This document shows, piece by piece, positions 50,333-59,598 of a stretch of 64,000 nt of DNA (positions are counted from its first letter, which is position 1; the number at the start of each line of letters is the position of its first letter). The notes under the pieces are model-generated. The model saw nothing but the letters and a program-made list of their open reading frames with translations, was not told the DNA's origin and did not search any database. The stretch covers positions 1 through 64,000 of the forward strand of contig CACCVU010000002.1 of NCBI GenBank assembly GCA_902549495.1. Direction: 5' to 3'. The translations under genes and the position numbers were made by a program. The stretch comes from an uncultured Pelagibacteraceae bacterium (GTDB lineage Bacteria; Pseudomonadota; Alphaproteobacteria; Pelagibacterales; Pelagibacteraceae).

Positions 50333-50502
50333 TTAAGAGGCAACTCTTAACTGGCCATTTAGGGAAAAACCGAGAGGTTCAAGCTTAAAGGGCAGAAAGG
50401 TGAACCTAGTAGCGCTAGAATAGTTCATCGGGAAGGCTTGGCGGTAGCGCCTAAAACGACGAGCCAAAACTACTAAATTTCTGGGCGAAAGCCTAGAAAT
50501 TT
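50333..50502 (+). ncRNA. Candidate structured non-coding RNA, class not recognised
   Basis: Series of perfect helices: TTAAGAG-GCAA-CTCTTAA; AGGTTCA/TGAACCT; AGTAG/CTACT; GGCT/AGCC enclosing GGCG-GTAG-CGCC; 12-bp AAATTTCTGGGC-GAAA-GCCTAGAAATTT. GC- and purine-rich compared with surrounding AT-rich intergenic DNA; no ORF. Confidence 0.6.
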
Positions 50503-51202
50503 AAGTGGTTCTCTTCCAAAAAAATCTTGATAATAGATAAAATAAAATTACGCCGACAAAATAATTCCACTCCAACGCATGTTTAAATTGTGTATTTCCT
50601 TTTGTAACTAAAATAGGCAAACTTAAAATTGCAACAACCACTAATATTGAAACAAGAAAAGCTTTGACCACTAAGACTTTTTTATTAATAAATTTTTCTA
50701 ATTTATTTTTAAGTTTGTATAAATGGTAAACTAATAAACCCTGAGCAATAAGCTCAAAAATTATAAATAATAATAAAACAACTCGTCTAAAAAGTTTATA
50801 AATTTGAATATCAAATTTTATTCCTAGAAAAATAGAATGAATAGCTAAAAATATTGCTGATAAAATTCCAAATTTTTTAAAGTTAAAATTAATATCTGAA
50901 GAGTATAATTCATTTACTAAATTATTATTTTCTCTCCAATAATAATACAATAAAACTGCAGTAAATATCATTGAAGGTTTAAAAATTAGGTATTGGGGAA
51001 AGGTTCTTGATGCTCTACTTATAGACAAACTTCCATCTAGATAAGGAATTGAAAAAGCAGATCTTCCAAGCTGATCAACTGTAAATATGGTTCCTTCTAA
51101 TAATTCTGGGTTCTGAGATATTATTAAACAAAAATTAATAGCAAGCAATGGAACTAAAAATATCCAAATACTCAATTTTCTAATTTGAGTTATTGCATGC
51201 AT
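50501..51202 (-). CDS. Uncharacterised multi-pass membrane protein
   Basis: 233 aa, about 6 hydrophobic segments. Confidence 0.65.
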   Translation of the reverse strand: MHAITQIRKLSIWIFLVPLLAINFCLIISQNPELLEGTIFTVDQLGRSAFSIPYLDGSLSISRASRTFPQYLIFKPSMIFTAVLLYYYWRENNNLVNELYSSDINFNFKKFGILSAIFLAIHSIFLGIKFDIQIYKLFRRVVLLLFIIFELIAQGLLVYHLYKLKNKLEKFINKKVLVVKAFLVSILVVVAILSLPILVTKGNTQFKHALEWNYFVGVILFYLLSRFFWKRTT

Positions 51203-51216
51203 AAATATTTAAATGA

Positions 51217-51300
51217 TTATTTCTTCTTATTTCTTTTTCTAGCTCTTCTTTTTTTTGATCCGATTTTTCTTCTTCCTCGGTGCTTTTTTGGATAACCCAT
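51217..51300 (-). CDS. 27-aa highly basic protein (not in ORF track)
   Basis: MGYPKKHRGRRKIGSKKRRARKRNKKK with strong Shine-Dalgarno GGAGGcaaaaatATG on the minus strand. Confidence 0.7.
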   Translation of the reverse strand: MGYPKKHRGRRKIGSKKRRARKRNKKK

Positions 51301-51366
51301 ATTTTTGCCTCCTTTTTTATATCTTAATTAGTAAAGTACTATATAAAAGTCAGATATACTTATTTT

Positions 51367-52563
51367 ATGAAAAAGTCTATAAGCACATTCTTAAAACACC
51401 CCACTAAAGACAGTACTAATAGGTCTGCAAATCCTCCAGTGACTAGAGCCTCAACTATTTTATTCAATTCAATTCAAGAAATGTATCAACATGAATTGAA
51501 AATTAAAAAACATAAAAAAGTATCACATTACACCTATGGAAGGTATGGAAGCACGACGACAATAGAACTCGAAAATATTTTAAAAGAATTAGAGCAGGCT
51601 TATCACGTTTTTTTGACAGGAACTGGTTTTGGAGGAATAGCTTTGGCCTTAATGTCTCTCTGTAGACCAGGAGATGAAATTTTGGTTTCTGATAATGTAT
51701 ATGGTCCAACAAAAGAAATATCTCAAGAATTACTTAGAGAGTTCAATGTAAGTGCAAAATTTTATAATCCAGATTCATTTGAAGACCTAAAAAATAAAAT
51801 TTCAAAAAAAACAAAAATGATATTAGTTGAAAATCCTGGAAGTAATACTTTTGAATTTCAAGATTTATCAAAAATCACTCAGTTAGCAAAAAGAAAAAAA
51901 ATTTTTACTCTTTTAGACAATACATGGGGAACTCCGCTTTATCTGAAGCCATTAAAAATTGGTTTTGACATGTCATTTTGTTCTGCAACAAAATATTTTT
52001 CAGGTCATTCAGATGCTATGGGTGGTTCTCTAGCTGTTAATAAAAAAGTTTTTAAAAAGATTATGTTTTTTTATAAATTATCTGGCTACAGAATGTCAGC
52101 TGATGAGGCTTATTTAATCATAAGAGGTTTAAGAACTTTAGACACAAGACTAAAACAACATAGTGAGAATACAAAAGTTATTATTAATTTCTTAAAAAGA
52201 CAAAAAAAAATAAAAGAAATTCTTTACCCTCACAATCCTTCCTCTAAAAATTATAAACTTTGGAAAAAATATTACTCTGGCGCAACTGGCTTGTTATCAA
52301 TAGTTATTAAAAGCAAAAAAAAATCTTCTGTTATACAATTTGTAAATTCGTTAGAATTATTTGGCATAGGATATAGCTGGGGAGGTTTTGAAAGCTTAGC
52401 TATACTTCAAGAATTAAAAAATAATAAAAAAGATGAATATTTGAAAGGACGTCAATTTTACCGATTTAACAAAGATGAATTTATTGTAAGACTACACATT
52501 GGATTAGAAGATCCAAAAGATTTAATTAACGATCTAAAAAAAGGTTTAAAAAAAATTAAGTAA
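51367..52563 (+). CDS. metC: Cys/Met metabolism PLP-dependent enzyme (cystathionine beta-lyase-like)
   Basis: YGRYGSTTTIELENILKELEQAYHVFLTGTGFGGIALAL, DNTWGTPLYLKPLKIGFDMSFCSATKYFSGHSDAMGG. Confidence 0.9.
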   Translation: MKKSISTFLKHPTKDSTNRSANPPVTRASTILFNSIQEMYQHELKIKKHKKVSHYTYGRYGSTTTIELENILKELEQAYHVFLTGTGFGGIALALMSLCRPGDEILVSDNVYGPTKEISQELLREFNVSAKFYNPDSFEDLKNKISKKTKMILVENPGSNTFEFQDLSKITQLAKRKKIFTLLDNTWGTPLYLKPLKIGFDMSFCSATKYFSGHSDAMGGSLAVNKKVFKKIMFFYKLSGYRMSADEAYLIIRGLRTLDTRLKQHSENTKVIINFLKRQKKIKEILYPHNPSSKNYKLWKKYYSGATGLLSIVIKSKKKSSVIQFVNSLELFGIGYSWGGFESLAILQELKNNKKDEYLKGRQFYRFNKDEFIVRLHIGLEDPKDLINDLKKGLKKIK

Positions 52564-53786
52564 TGAAAAATTTTTTTCCGAATAAAACTGCATTTTATGC
52601 TTTAATAGCGGCTTGTTTCGTTGTCTGTGCAACTATGGGAGTAAGACAAACATTTGGACTTTACTCAAGTGAATTTGAGACAACTGGAGGAACGTCAAAT
52701 ACAGAATTTGGATTAGCGATTGCAGTTCATGCAATCTTTTGGGGAATCTTTACTCCAATTTTTGGAAGAATTTCTGACAGACTAGGTGGTTATGTTGTAA
52801 TAGTTCCCGCTTTAATTTTCTACTCGATATCAATGCTGTTAATGGGAAATAACTTCATTTCAGGTATGTGGCTACAAATTAATTTAGGTCTACTTGTTGG
52901 TTTGGGTTTAGCAGGCGCTGCCGGGACTATTCTTACCCCAATGATTTCAAAACATTTTCCAAATGAAAATAGAAGTAAAGCAGCAGGTATTGTTACAGCT
53001 TGCGGAGGTTTAGGAATGTTTATATTTCCTATTCTGGCAAATATTTTTAAAAATATTTCTTCTTGGCAAATGTCTTTTATTATTTTTTCGATTATTTTAT
53101 TTTTTATGTGTATACCCGGGTTTTTTGTTAGACTTCCTAAAAATCAAGTATCAAATCAAAATACTAATATTGACAATCGAAGTTTAAAAGAAGTGTTAAA
53201 AGAATCTTTTGCGCATAAAGGATTTAGATTATTAGTTTTAGGTTTTTTTGTTTGCGGTTTTCAAATTACTTTAATAGCTACTCATGTCCCAAGATATGTT
53301 CAAGATAAAGGGCTAGCAGATTGGACGGGAATGGCTATCCTAGCATTAATTGGTTTTTTTAACATTATTGGAACTTTAGTGATGGGTTATTTAGGAGATA
53401 AATATAGTAAAAAAATACTTTTAAGTGGGCTTTATTTTTTAAGAGGAATAACATTAATTCTATTTATTTTTTTACCAGCATCAAATCTGTCTGCTGTGTT
53501 GTTCGGTACATCTTTTGGATTATTATGGCTTGCTACTGTACCAGCTACTAACGGTATCGTTGCTCAAATTTTTGGAACAAAAAATTTAACTCTTCTCTTT
53601 GGCATTGTATTCCTAAATCATCAATTCGGATCATTTCTGGGAGCTTACTTAGGAGGTTATTTTTACGATCAATTTGGAAGTTTCGATTACGCTTGGTATC
53701 TTGCTATAGTCTTATCATTTATTGCTGCAGCTCTTCACCTTCCAATAGACGAAAAGCCTCTGGCAACTGTGGATAAAACTATCTAA
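52563..53786 (+). CDS. MFS transporter
   Basis: 12-TM; FGRISDRLGGYVVIVPALIFYSISMLLMG; oxalate/monocarboxylate-type N-terminus. Confidence 0.88.
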   Translation: MKNFFPNKTAFYALIAACFVVCATMGVRQTFGLYSSEFETTGGTSNTEFGLAIAVHAIFWGIFTPIFGRISDRLGGYVVIVPALIFYSISMLLMGNNFISGMWLQINLGLLVGLGLAGAAGTILTPMISKHFPNENRSKAAGIVTACGGLGMFIFPILANIFKNISSWQMSFIIFSIILFFMCIPGFFVRLPKNQVSNQNTNIDNRSLKEVLKESFAHKGFRLLVLGFFVCGFQITLIATHVPRYVQDKGLADWTGMAILALIGFFNIIGTLVMGYLGDKYSKKILLSGLYFLRGITLILFIFLPASNLSAVLFGTSFGLLWLATVPATNGIVAQIFGTKNLTLLFGIVFLNHQFGSFLGAYLGGYFYDQFGSFDYAWYLAIVLSFIAAALHLPIDEKPLATVDKTI

Positions 53787-53925
53787 GGTTGTAAATTGAG
53801 TCCCTAAGTGAATCAAAAGTGAATCAAAACGTGAACATTTTTTATTTACAACTCAAAATTGTGGATAATTTTTTTATTTAATCATTCAAATTTTTTTTAT
53901 AGGCTTGAAATAACAAAGGAGAAAT

Positions 53926-54594
53926 ATGTTTTCATCAAATCTAGGAAAAAAGTTAGACAAATACCACTTACTCAAACACCCGTTTTATCAAATTTACTGG
54001 AATGAGGGTAAATTGAATAGGGAAATTATTAAAGATTATGCTGAACAATATTACCAGCACGTTAAAGCGTTTCCAAGATACATAAGTGCAACTCACTCTA
54101 TTTGCGAAGATATAGAGAAAAGAAGAATTCTCCTGGAAAATTTACAAGATGAGGAAAACAAAGATGGTGATCACCCGAAACTTTGGAAAAATTTTGCAAA
54201 AGCTTTAGGAGCTGATGATAAAAAAATAGAAAACGCAAAACTTGATTGGTTTACAAAGGATATGATTGATAATTTTTTCGCTCAAGCGAGAAAATCTTAC
54301 GCTGAAGGTTTAGCGTCATTATATACCTATGAAAGACAAATTCCTGAAATAGCGGAGACTAAAATCCAAGGTTTAAAAAAATTTTACGGAGTAAATTCAA
54401 AAGAGGGACTAGAATTTTTTGAAGCTCATAAATCTGCTGACGTTATTCATAGAGCTGAATGTGAAAAACTTTTGGACGGACTTTCTAAAGAGGAACAAAA
54501 GAAGGCCGAAAATGCTTCATTGTTAACTGCTAGATATCTATGGAATTTCCTAAGCGGAATGGTTTCTAAGCACAAACTACAGCAGGCAGCATAG
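53926..54594 (+). CDS. CADD-family (TenA/PqqC-like) protein, putative para-aminobenzoate synthase
   Basis: KHPFYQIYWNEGKLNREIIKDYAEQYYQHVKAFPRYIS; metal-ligand layout E76...H83...E136...H168-x3-D172-x2-H175. Confidence 0.85.
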   Translation: MFSSNLGKKLDKYHLLKHPFYQIYWNEGKLNREIIKDYAEQYYQHVKAFPRYISATHSICEDIEKRRILLENLQDEENKDGDHPKLWKNFAKALGADDKKIENAKLDWFTKDMIDNFFAQARKSYAEGLASLYTYERQIPEIAETKIQGLKKFYGVNSKEGLEFFEAHKSADVIHRAECEKLLDGLSKEEQKKAENASLLTARYLWNFLSGMVSKHKLQQAA

Positions 54595-54648
54595 TTAGCA
54601 AAGTCAAGATTGACAATTTAGTTCAAGAGGAATACCTATGAACTATTA

Positions 54649-55737
54649 ATGGAAATATATCTTCCTATAGTTCAAGTTCATATAGATATAATCACAATTT
54701 TATTTATTAGTTTTGCAGTCGGAGTTCTTTCAGGTTTATTTGGTGTCGGTGGAGGGTTTTTAATGACACCATTTTTAATATTTTTAGGAATCCCACCAGT
54801 TTATGCAGTTCCTAATGAAATAAATAATATATTAGCAACTTCAGTTTCTGGATCAATGACACATTGGTTTAAAAACACACTAGATTATAAAATGGGACTG
54901 ATGATAATTATTGGTGGAGTTGTAGGGACCATACTAGGTATTATAACTTTTACTTTTTTTAAAGAAACTGGGAAGTTAAGTTTAATTATTTCATTATCAT
55001 ATATGTATCTTCTTGCGATTATCGGTACATTGATGCTCATCGAGGGTGCTAAAGAAATTGATAGAGCTAGAAAAAAATTAATTTTAAAACAAAAATTACA
55101 CACACACTACTGGATACATGGCTTACCGCTAAAACTTAGATTTCCAAAATCAAGACTTTACGAGAGCGCTTTTACGCCAATCTTACTTGGTATTATAGTA
55201 GGATTTGTTGCGGCGTTAATAGGAGTGGGAGGAGCTTTTTTGATGGTGCCTGCAATGATTTATATAATAGGTATGCCAGTAAAATTTATACCTGGAACAT
55301 CTTTATTTGTCACAGTTTTTATAAGTGCACTAGTGACTATATTGCATGCATTTAACTATGGCTCTATAGATTTGATTTTGGTGATAATTTTAGTTGTAGG
55401 TTCTATTATCGGAGTACAGGTTGGTCAAAAAGTTGGGCAATATTTAGATAGCTCACATTTAAAAACTTTATTTGCAATGTTGTTATGTGCAGTCGCGATA
55501 GCTATTGCATATGATACATTTTTTTATGAGGGAGCAAGGCAATTAAAAGATGCTGAAATAGTTAATTTAGAGAACCTAAACTTTTTCTCTAAATTTATTT
55601 CAAAGCTATCTGAAAATAATCCACTTCTTTATGGATCAATGGCAATACTTTTAGCCATTTTATTAGGAATAATAGGTGCAGGCGGTAGACAATTATTGAG
55701 TAAATACAAACACATCTTTCTAATTAAAAAAAATTAA
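54649..55737 (+). CDS. TauE/SafE family sulfite exporter-type permease
   Basis: FAVGVLSGLFGVGGGFLMTPFLIFLGIPP; GFVAALIGVGGAFLMVPAMIYIIGMP. Confidence 0.92.
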   Translation: MEIYLPIVQVHIDIITILFISFAVGVLSGLFGVGGGFLMTPFLIFLGIPPVYAVPNEINNILATSVSGSMTHWFKNTLDYKMGLMIIIGGVVGTILGIITFTFFKETGKLSLIISLSYMYLLAIIGTLMLIEGAKEIDRARKKLILKQKLHTHYWIHGLPLKLRFPKSRLYESAFTPILLGIIVGFVAALIGVGGAFLMVPAMIYIIGMPVKFIPGTSLFVTVFISALVTILHAFNYGSIDLILVIILVVGSIIGVQVGQKVGQYLDSSHLKTLFAMLLCAVAIAIAYDTFFYEGARQLKDAEIVNLENLNFFSKFISKLSENNPLLYGSMAILLAILLGIIGAGGRQLLSKYKHIFLIKKN

Positions 55738-56483
55738 ATTAAAGCTCTAATTAATCCAAAAATTGAGACTAAAATTAAAAAGTAAAGCACATACTTTTTA
55801 TAATTCTCTTTTGAGCTTCCGGTAAATAATTTTGTGCCAATTGAAACGCCAAAGGGAACAATTAAAATAAGAGGTAAAGTTCTATATAATACAGTATAAT
55901 TTAATATATCATTAAAGTAAGCGAGAATTAATGCATATAAATCAGTGAAGAAAAATAGAGCAGCTAACGATGCCCTAATTACTGCTGGTTCAGCTGCAAT
56001 TATTAAAAAATATAGTGCTATCGGCAAACCAGCCAAAGTACCAAATCCATTAACTGTCCCAGCTGTTGCTCCGACAAAAAATTTGGAAATATTGTGATTT
56101 AATTTTTTGTTTTTATATCCACGTAATAATAAAAAAGCAAAAATAAGAACTGTTATCGAAATTATTAAATGTGTTACTCTTGGCTCCAATATAGAAAGAA
56201 GATGCACACCAAAAGGAGTTCCAATTGACACCCCCACAAGTAAATAAAAAACGAATTTCCAATTAATTTTTTTCCATATACTTGGTATCATAAAAAAACT
56301 TGCTATTATTTCTAACAATAAGATTATTGGTACAATTTCTTTTGGTGGTAAAATAAAAGATAACAATGAAACACTTGATGCAGAAAAACCAAAGCCGCTA
56401 AAACCTCTAACAGTTGATGCAAAAAGTATAATTCCACAAAAAAACAAGAACTCTAAAAATGATAAATCTATTGTTGTTAACAT
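55734..56483 (-). CDS. TauE/SafE family permease (second type)
   Basis: FASTVRGFSGFGFSASSVSLLSFILPPKEIVPIILLLEI. Confidence 0.88.
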   Translation of the reverse strand: MLTTIDLSFLEFLFFCGIILFASTVRGFSGFGFSASSVSLLSFILPPKEIVPIILLLEIIASFFMIPSIWKKINWKFVFYLLVGVSIGTPFGVHLLSILEPRVTHLIISITVLIFAFLLLRGYKNKKLNHNISKFFVGATAGTVNGFGTLAGLPIALYFLIIAAEPAVIRASLAALFFFTDLYALILAYFNDILNYTVLYRTLPLILIVPFGVSIGTKLFTGSSKENYKKYVLYFLILVSIFGLIRALI

Positions 56484-56487
56484 ATAA

Positions 56488-57276
56488 TTAATTTAAAATT
56501 GTCATTGGATCTAATTTTATTTCGAACCAATTTAAGCGAATATCCAGATGGGGTCCTGTAGCTCTTCCACTTTGACCAAGAGTGCCAACAATCTGTCCTT
56601 TTTTAACTTTTTGTCCTTTTTGAACATTTATATCTTTCATGTGCATGTACAAGGTACTTATTCCATGACCATGGTCAAAAATGATAGTTCCTCCAGTGAA
56701 ATACATATCTTTTTCTACTAATGTAACCACTCCATCCATCATTGATTTTACAGGAGTACCCTCAGGTGCATGAAAATCAATTCCATAATGAGGTCTTCTT
56801 GGTTTTCCATTTAGAATTCTTTGACTACCGTAAACACCCGTGATGATATATTTATCTATAGGGTAAACAAATTTATCTTTGAAAAAAATTAGATTACTAT
56901 TTATTGCTCTAGCATCTCCAATTAATTTATTATCTTTTTTTATCCTTTCATAAACTTCTGGCGGCGGAGTGACTTTTTTCGGTGGAAGGCCATCAATTCT
57001 CTGAATTTTATATTCTCTTTTGAAGACCTGCTTTTCAATTAATTTTGTTTCTTTTTTATTTTGTATTTTTATTACTACGTTATTTTTTCTATCTCTATCT
57101 AGTCCAAAAGCAAAAAACCCATCTTTTGAGACTCTTATTTTTCTGTTATCTATGAACACTTTTGATTTCGGATCTGTTTTACCAAGAATAAAAGAGCCTT
57201 GTTTAAAATTTCCTTGAAACTCAACAGCGTGAGAAATATTAAATATAATCAAAAAAAATAATGCATATCTAATCAT
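56488..57276 (-). CDS. M23 family metallopeptidase
   Basis: PHYGIDFHAPEGTPVKSMMDGVVTLVEKDMYFTGGTIIFDHGHGISTLYMHM. Start placed at MIRYALFF, giving a 4-nt overlap with the upstream TerC gene. Confidence 0.93.
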   Translation of the reverse strand: MIRYALFFLIIFNISHAVEFQGNFKQGSFILGKTDPKSKVFIDNRKIRVSKDGFFAFGLDRDRKNNVVIKIQNKKETKLIEKQVFKREYKIQRIDGLPPKKVTPPPEVYERIKKDNKLIGDARAINSNLIFFKDKFVYPIDKYIITGVYGSQRILNGKPRRPHYGIDFHAPEGTPVKSMMDGVVTLVEKDMYFTGGTIIFDHGHGISTLYMHMKDINVQKGQKVKKGQIVGTLGQSGRATGPHLDIRLNWFEIKLDPMTILN

Positions 57277-57845
57277 AATAAAATTATAAGATCCTCGTAA
57301 ATTAACTGAAATGAAACAATTAAAATTGCTAATAAACCTACCCAACTTATCCAAGAATATTTTTTTATTAACTTAGCAGTATAATTTGCAGCAAACGCCA
57401 TCAGCAATATTGATAATCCTAATCCAAAAGCTAAAAGCATATAATGATCTTTAGCTGCACCAGCTACTCCTAAAACGTTGTCTAAACTCATAGTTACATC
57501 TGCAAGAATAACTGTGAAAATTGCTTTTTTAAAATTTGAATTATCAACTTCAATATTTTTTTCTTCAATTTTATTTTGAATAACATCACGATAAAGCTTA
57601 TAGCAAATATAGAGTAACAATATCCCCCCAATAAGTCTTAACCCTGTAATCTGTAATAAATAAGCTGTTATAAAGGTAAAAATAATTCTTAAAACTACTG
57701 CTCCTCCAATGCCCCAAAATATAATTTTTTTTCTCTTAGAAGACTCAAATTTTGATGCAACCATTCCAATAATAATTGCATTATCGCCTGCTAAGACTAA
57801 GTCTATCAAGATAATTTCAATTAATATAATTAGTTGCTCTGTCAT
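57273..57845 (-). CDS. TerC family (YjbE-type) membrane protein
   Basis: ILIDLVLAGDNAIIIGMVASKF; DVTMSLDNVLGVAG; paralogue of 16376-16993. Confidence 0.85.
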   Translation of the reverse strand: MTEQLIILIEIILIDLVLAGDNAIIIGMVASKFESSKRKKIIFWGIGGAVVLRIIFTFITAYLLQITGLRLIGGILLLYICYKLYRDVIQNKIEEKNIEVDNSNFKKAIFTVILADVTMSLDNVLGVAGAAKDHYMLLAFGLGLSILLMAFAANYTAKLIKKYSWISWVGLLAILIVSFQLIYEDLIILL

Positions 57846-57869
57846 AATGAAATTTATATTCTATAAAAT

Positions 57870-58628
57870 ATGAACTATAAAAATATTAAAATAGAAAAGC
57901 GAGGAAATTACGCAATTATTCAAATTGCTAACAATAAAAATAATAGTTTAGATGAAAAAACCCTAAATGAAATAGCTAATGCAACCAAGCATTTAAATAA
58001 AACTAAAGAAATAAAATGTATTGGTTTAATTGGTGGATCAAAGTTTTTTTCTCCTGGAGCTGATATCAAAGAATTAGAAAAATTAAACTCCAAACAAGCA
58101 AAAAAACAAAAACTATTCTCAAATATTGATAAACTAAAAGATATTGATATTCCAATCATTGCATTTGTCGATGGTTATGCATTAGGCGGAGGCTTTGAAT
58201 TGGCTCTTTCAAGTGATCTCATTATTGCTAGTGATAATGCAAAGTTTGGATTACCCGAAATTAATTTAGGACTTATTCCGGGTATAGGTGGAACACAAAA
58301 AACTAAAAAATTTACTTCAAATCAAAATATAAAATATCTAGCTATGTCCGGAGATATTATCGATTCTGAAACAGCGATGAAGTTTGGGATAGTCTCACAA
58401 ATTATTCCAAAAGAAAATTTTAATGACTTTATGATTAAATTTTTGATCAAAATTTCTTCAAAACCTAAAAAATCACTTCAAATTATTAAAAAACTTGTAA
58501 ATTTAGAGATTAACTCTAAGAATGCTTTACAAAAAGAAAGACAAGAATTTTATAAGCTTTTAGATAGTAAAAATAAAAAAATTGGTATCGAAAGTTTTAT
58601 TTTAAAAAAAACACCAGTGTGGGATTAA
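57870..58628 (+). CDS. Enoyl-CoA hydratase/isomerase family protein
   Basis: FFSPGADIKEL, GYALGGGFELALSSDLIIASDNAKFGLPEINLGLIPGIGGTQ. Confidence 0.92.
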   Translation: MNYKNIKIEKRGNYAIIQIANNKNNSLDEKTLNEIANATKHLNKTKEIKCIGLIGGSKFFSPGADIKELEKLNSKQAKKQKLFSNIDKLKDIDIPIIAFVDGYALGGGFELALSSDLIIASDNAKFGLPEINLGLIPGIGGTQKTKKFTSNQNIKYLAMSGDIIDSETAMKFGIVSQIIPKENFNDFMIKFLIKISSKPKKSLQIIKKLVNLEINSKNALQKERQEFYKLLDSKNKKIGIESFILKKTPVWD

Positions 58629-59503
58629 AGATCAAACCACTCTAAGTATTTTTCTTTATTACTTACAAGATATCTTGGCAAAAGATCAGGATCAATTTTT
58701 TTAAGTTTGTAGTCGCTGTCCCATTTACTTTTAGAACTTTTGTCTGCAAAATGATCATAGAACATTTCTCTTTTAGAAATTTTATCTCTAATTTTATCAA
58801 CTGTTATTCCACTTAATTTGAATTCATCATGATGGCCAAAGTTCATAAATTTTTCAAACATATCCTCAGGACTTTTTAAATTTGTAAAATGCCACCCACC
58901 ATCGTTTATAATATTTAAATTTGAATATTTGGTGTTAGAAAAATATGTATCTATTCTCCAAATAGGATATTTTTTAAACTTGATGTTTCGAAGCCAAGAA
59001 AAAGATTTCAAATTCTTTTTTCTACACCCTTTAGTACCTGGCCAGAGCATTCTGTTATACAGTAAATTGAACTTAAAATAAAAAAATAGCTGATTAAATA
59101 TTACAATATCATTTTTATTTTTCTTGAAATCTTCAGAGTCTAAATTTGGGATTTCATCATTATCACTTAACATTATAAAATCATCATCATCAGCATCTTT
59201 GATAGCATTTAAATGCTCATCGTAAGATAATTCAATTCTTTTTAGACTATTCGCTCTTTGTAAAGTTGGATTATTATTTTCTTCAACAATTCCGTCAGGT
59301 TCTTTATCTATCACGATATATTTAATTTTATCTTTGAACTTGGGATAATTGTTTATATCAAAATTTAACTTTTTCTTTTTACCGCTATGGGAATAAGTTG
59401 ATTCAGTAACAATAAATTTATCAACTTTATCTTTAAGAACGTTTAATCTTACTTCGTACATCATGTGTTCGTTGTAAAAAGACGTACAATCAATGATTTT
59501 CAT
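58625..59503 (-). CDS. Glycosyltransferase family 17 protein
   Basis: IIDCTSFYNEHMMYEVRLNVLKDKVDKFIVTESTYSHSGKKKKLNF...DDFIMLSDNDEIPNL. Confidence 0.85.
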   Translation of the reverse strand: MKIIDCTSFYNEHMMYEVRLNVLKDKVDKFIVTESTYSHSGKKKKLNFDINNYPKFKDKIKYIVIDKEPDGIVEENNNPTLQRANSLKRIELSYDEHLNAIKDADDDDFIMLSDNDEIPNLDSEDFKKNKNDIVIFNQLFFYFKFNLLYNRMLWPGTKGCRKKNLKSFSWLRNIKFKKYPIWRIDTYFSNTKYSNLNIINDGGWHFTNLKSPEDMFEKFMNFGHHDEFKLSGITVDKIRDKISKREMFYDHFADKSSKSKWDSDYKLKKIDPDLLPRYLVSNKEKYLEWFDL

Positions 59504-59598
59504 TAATTTTTAACCTCAAGGTTGTAGACATTATGCATACCTGTAATCTAATTTTAACACAATTAAAGTAATCTATATTTTGAGAAATTAAAACTATT

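Noticed and set aside
50371-50400. GGTTCAAGCTT resembling a tRNA T-arm
   Set aside because: No 5-bp T-stem forms and there is no acceptor stem, anticodon arm or CCA context; explained better by the AGGTTCA/TGAACCT helix.
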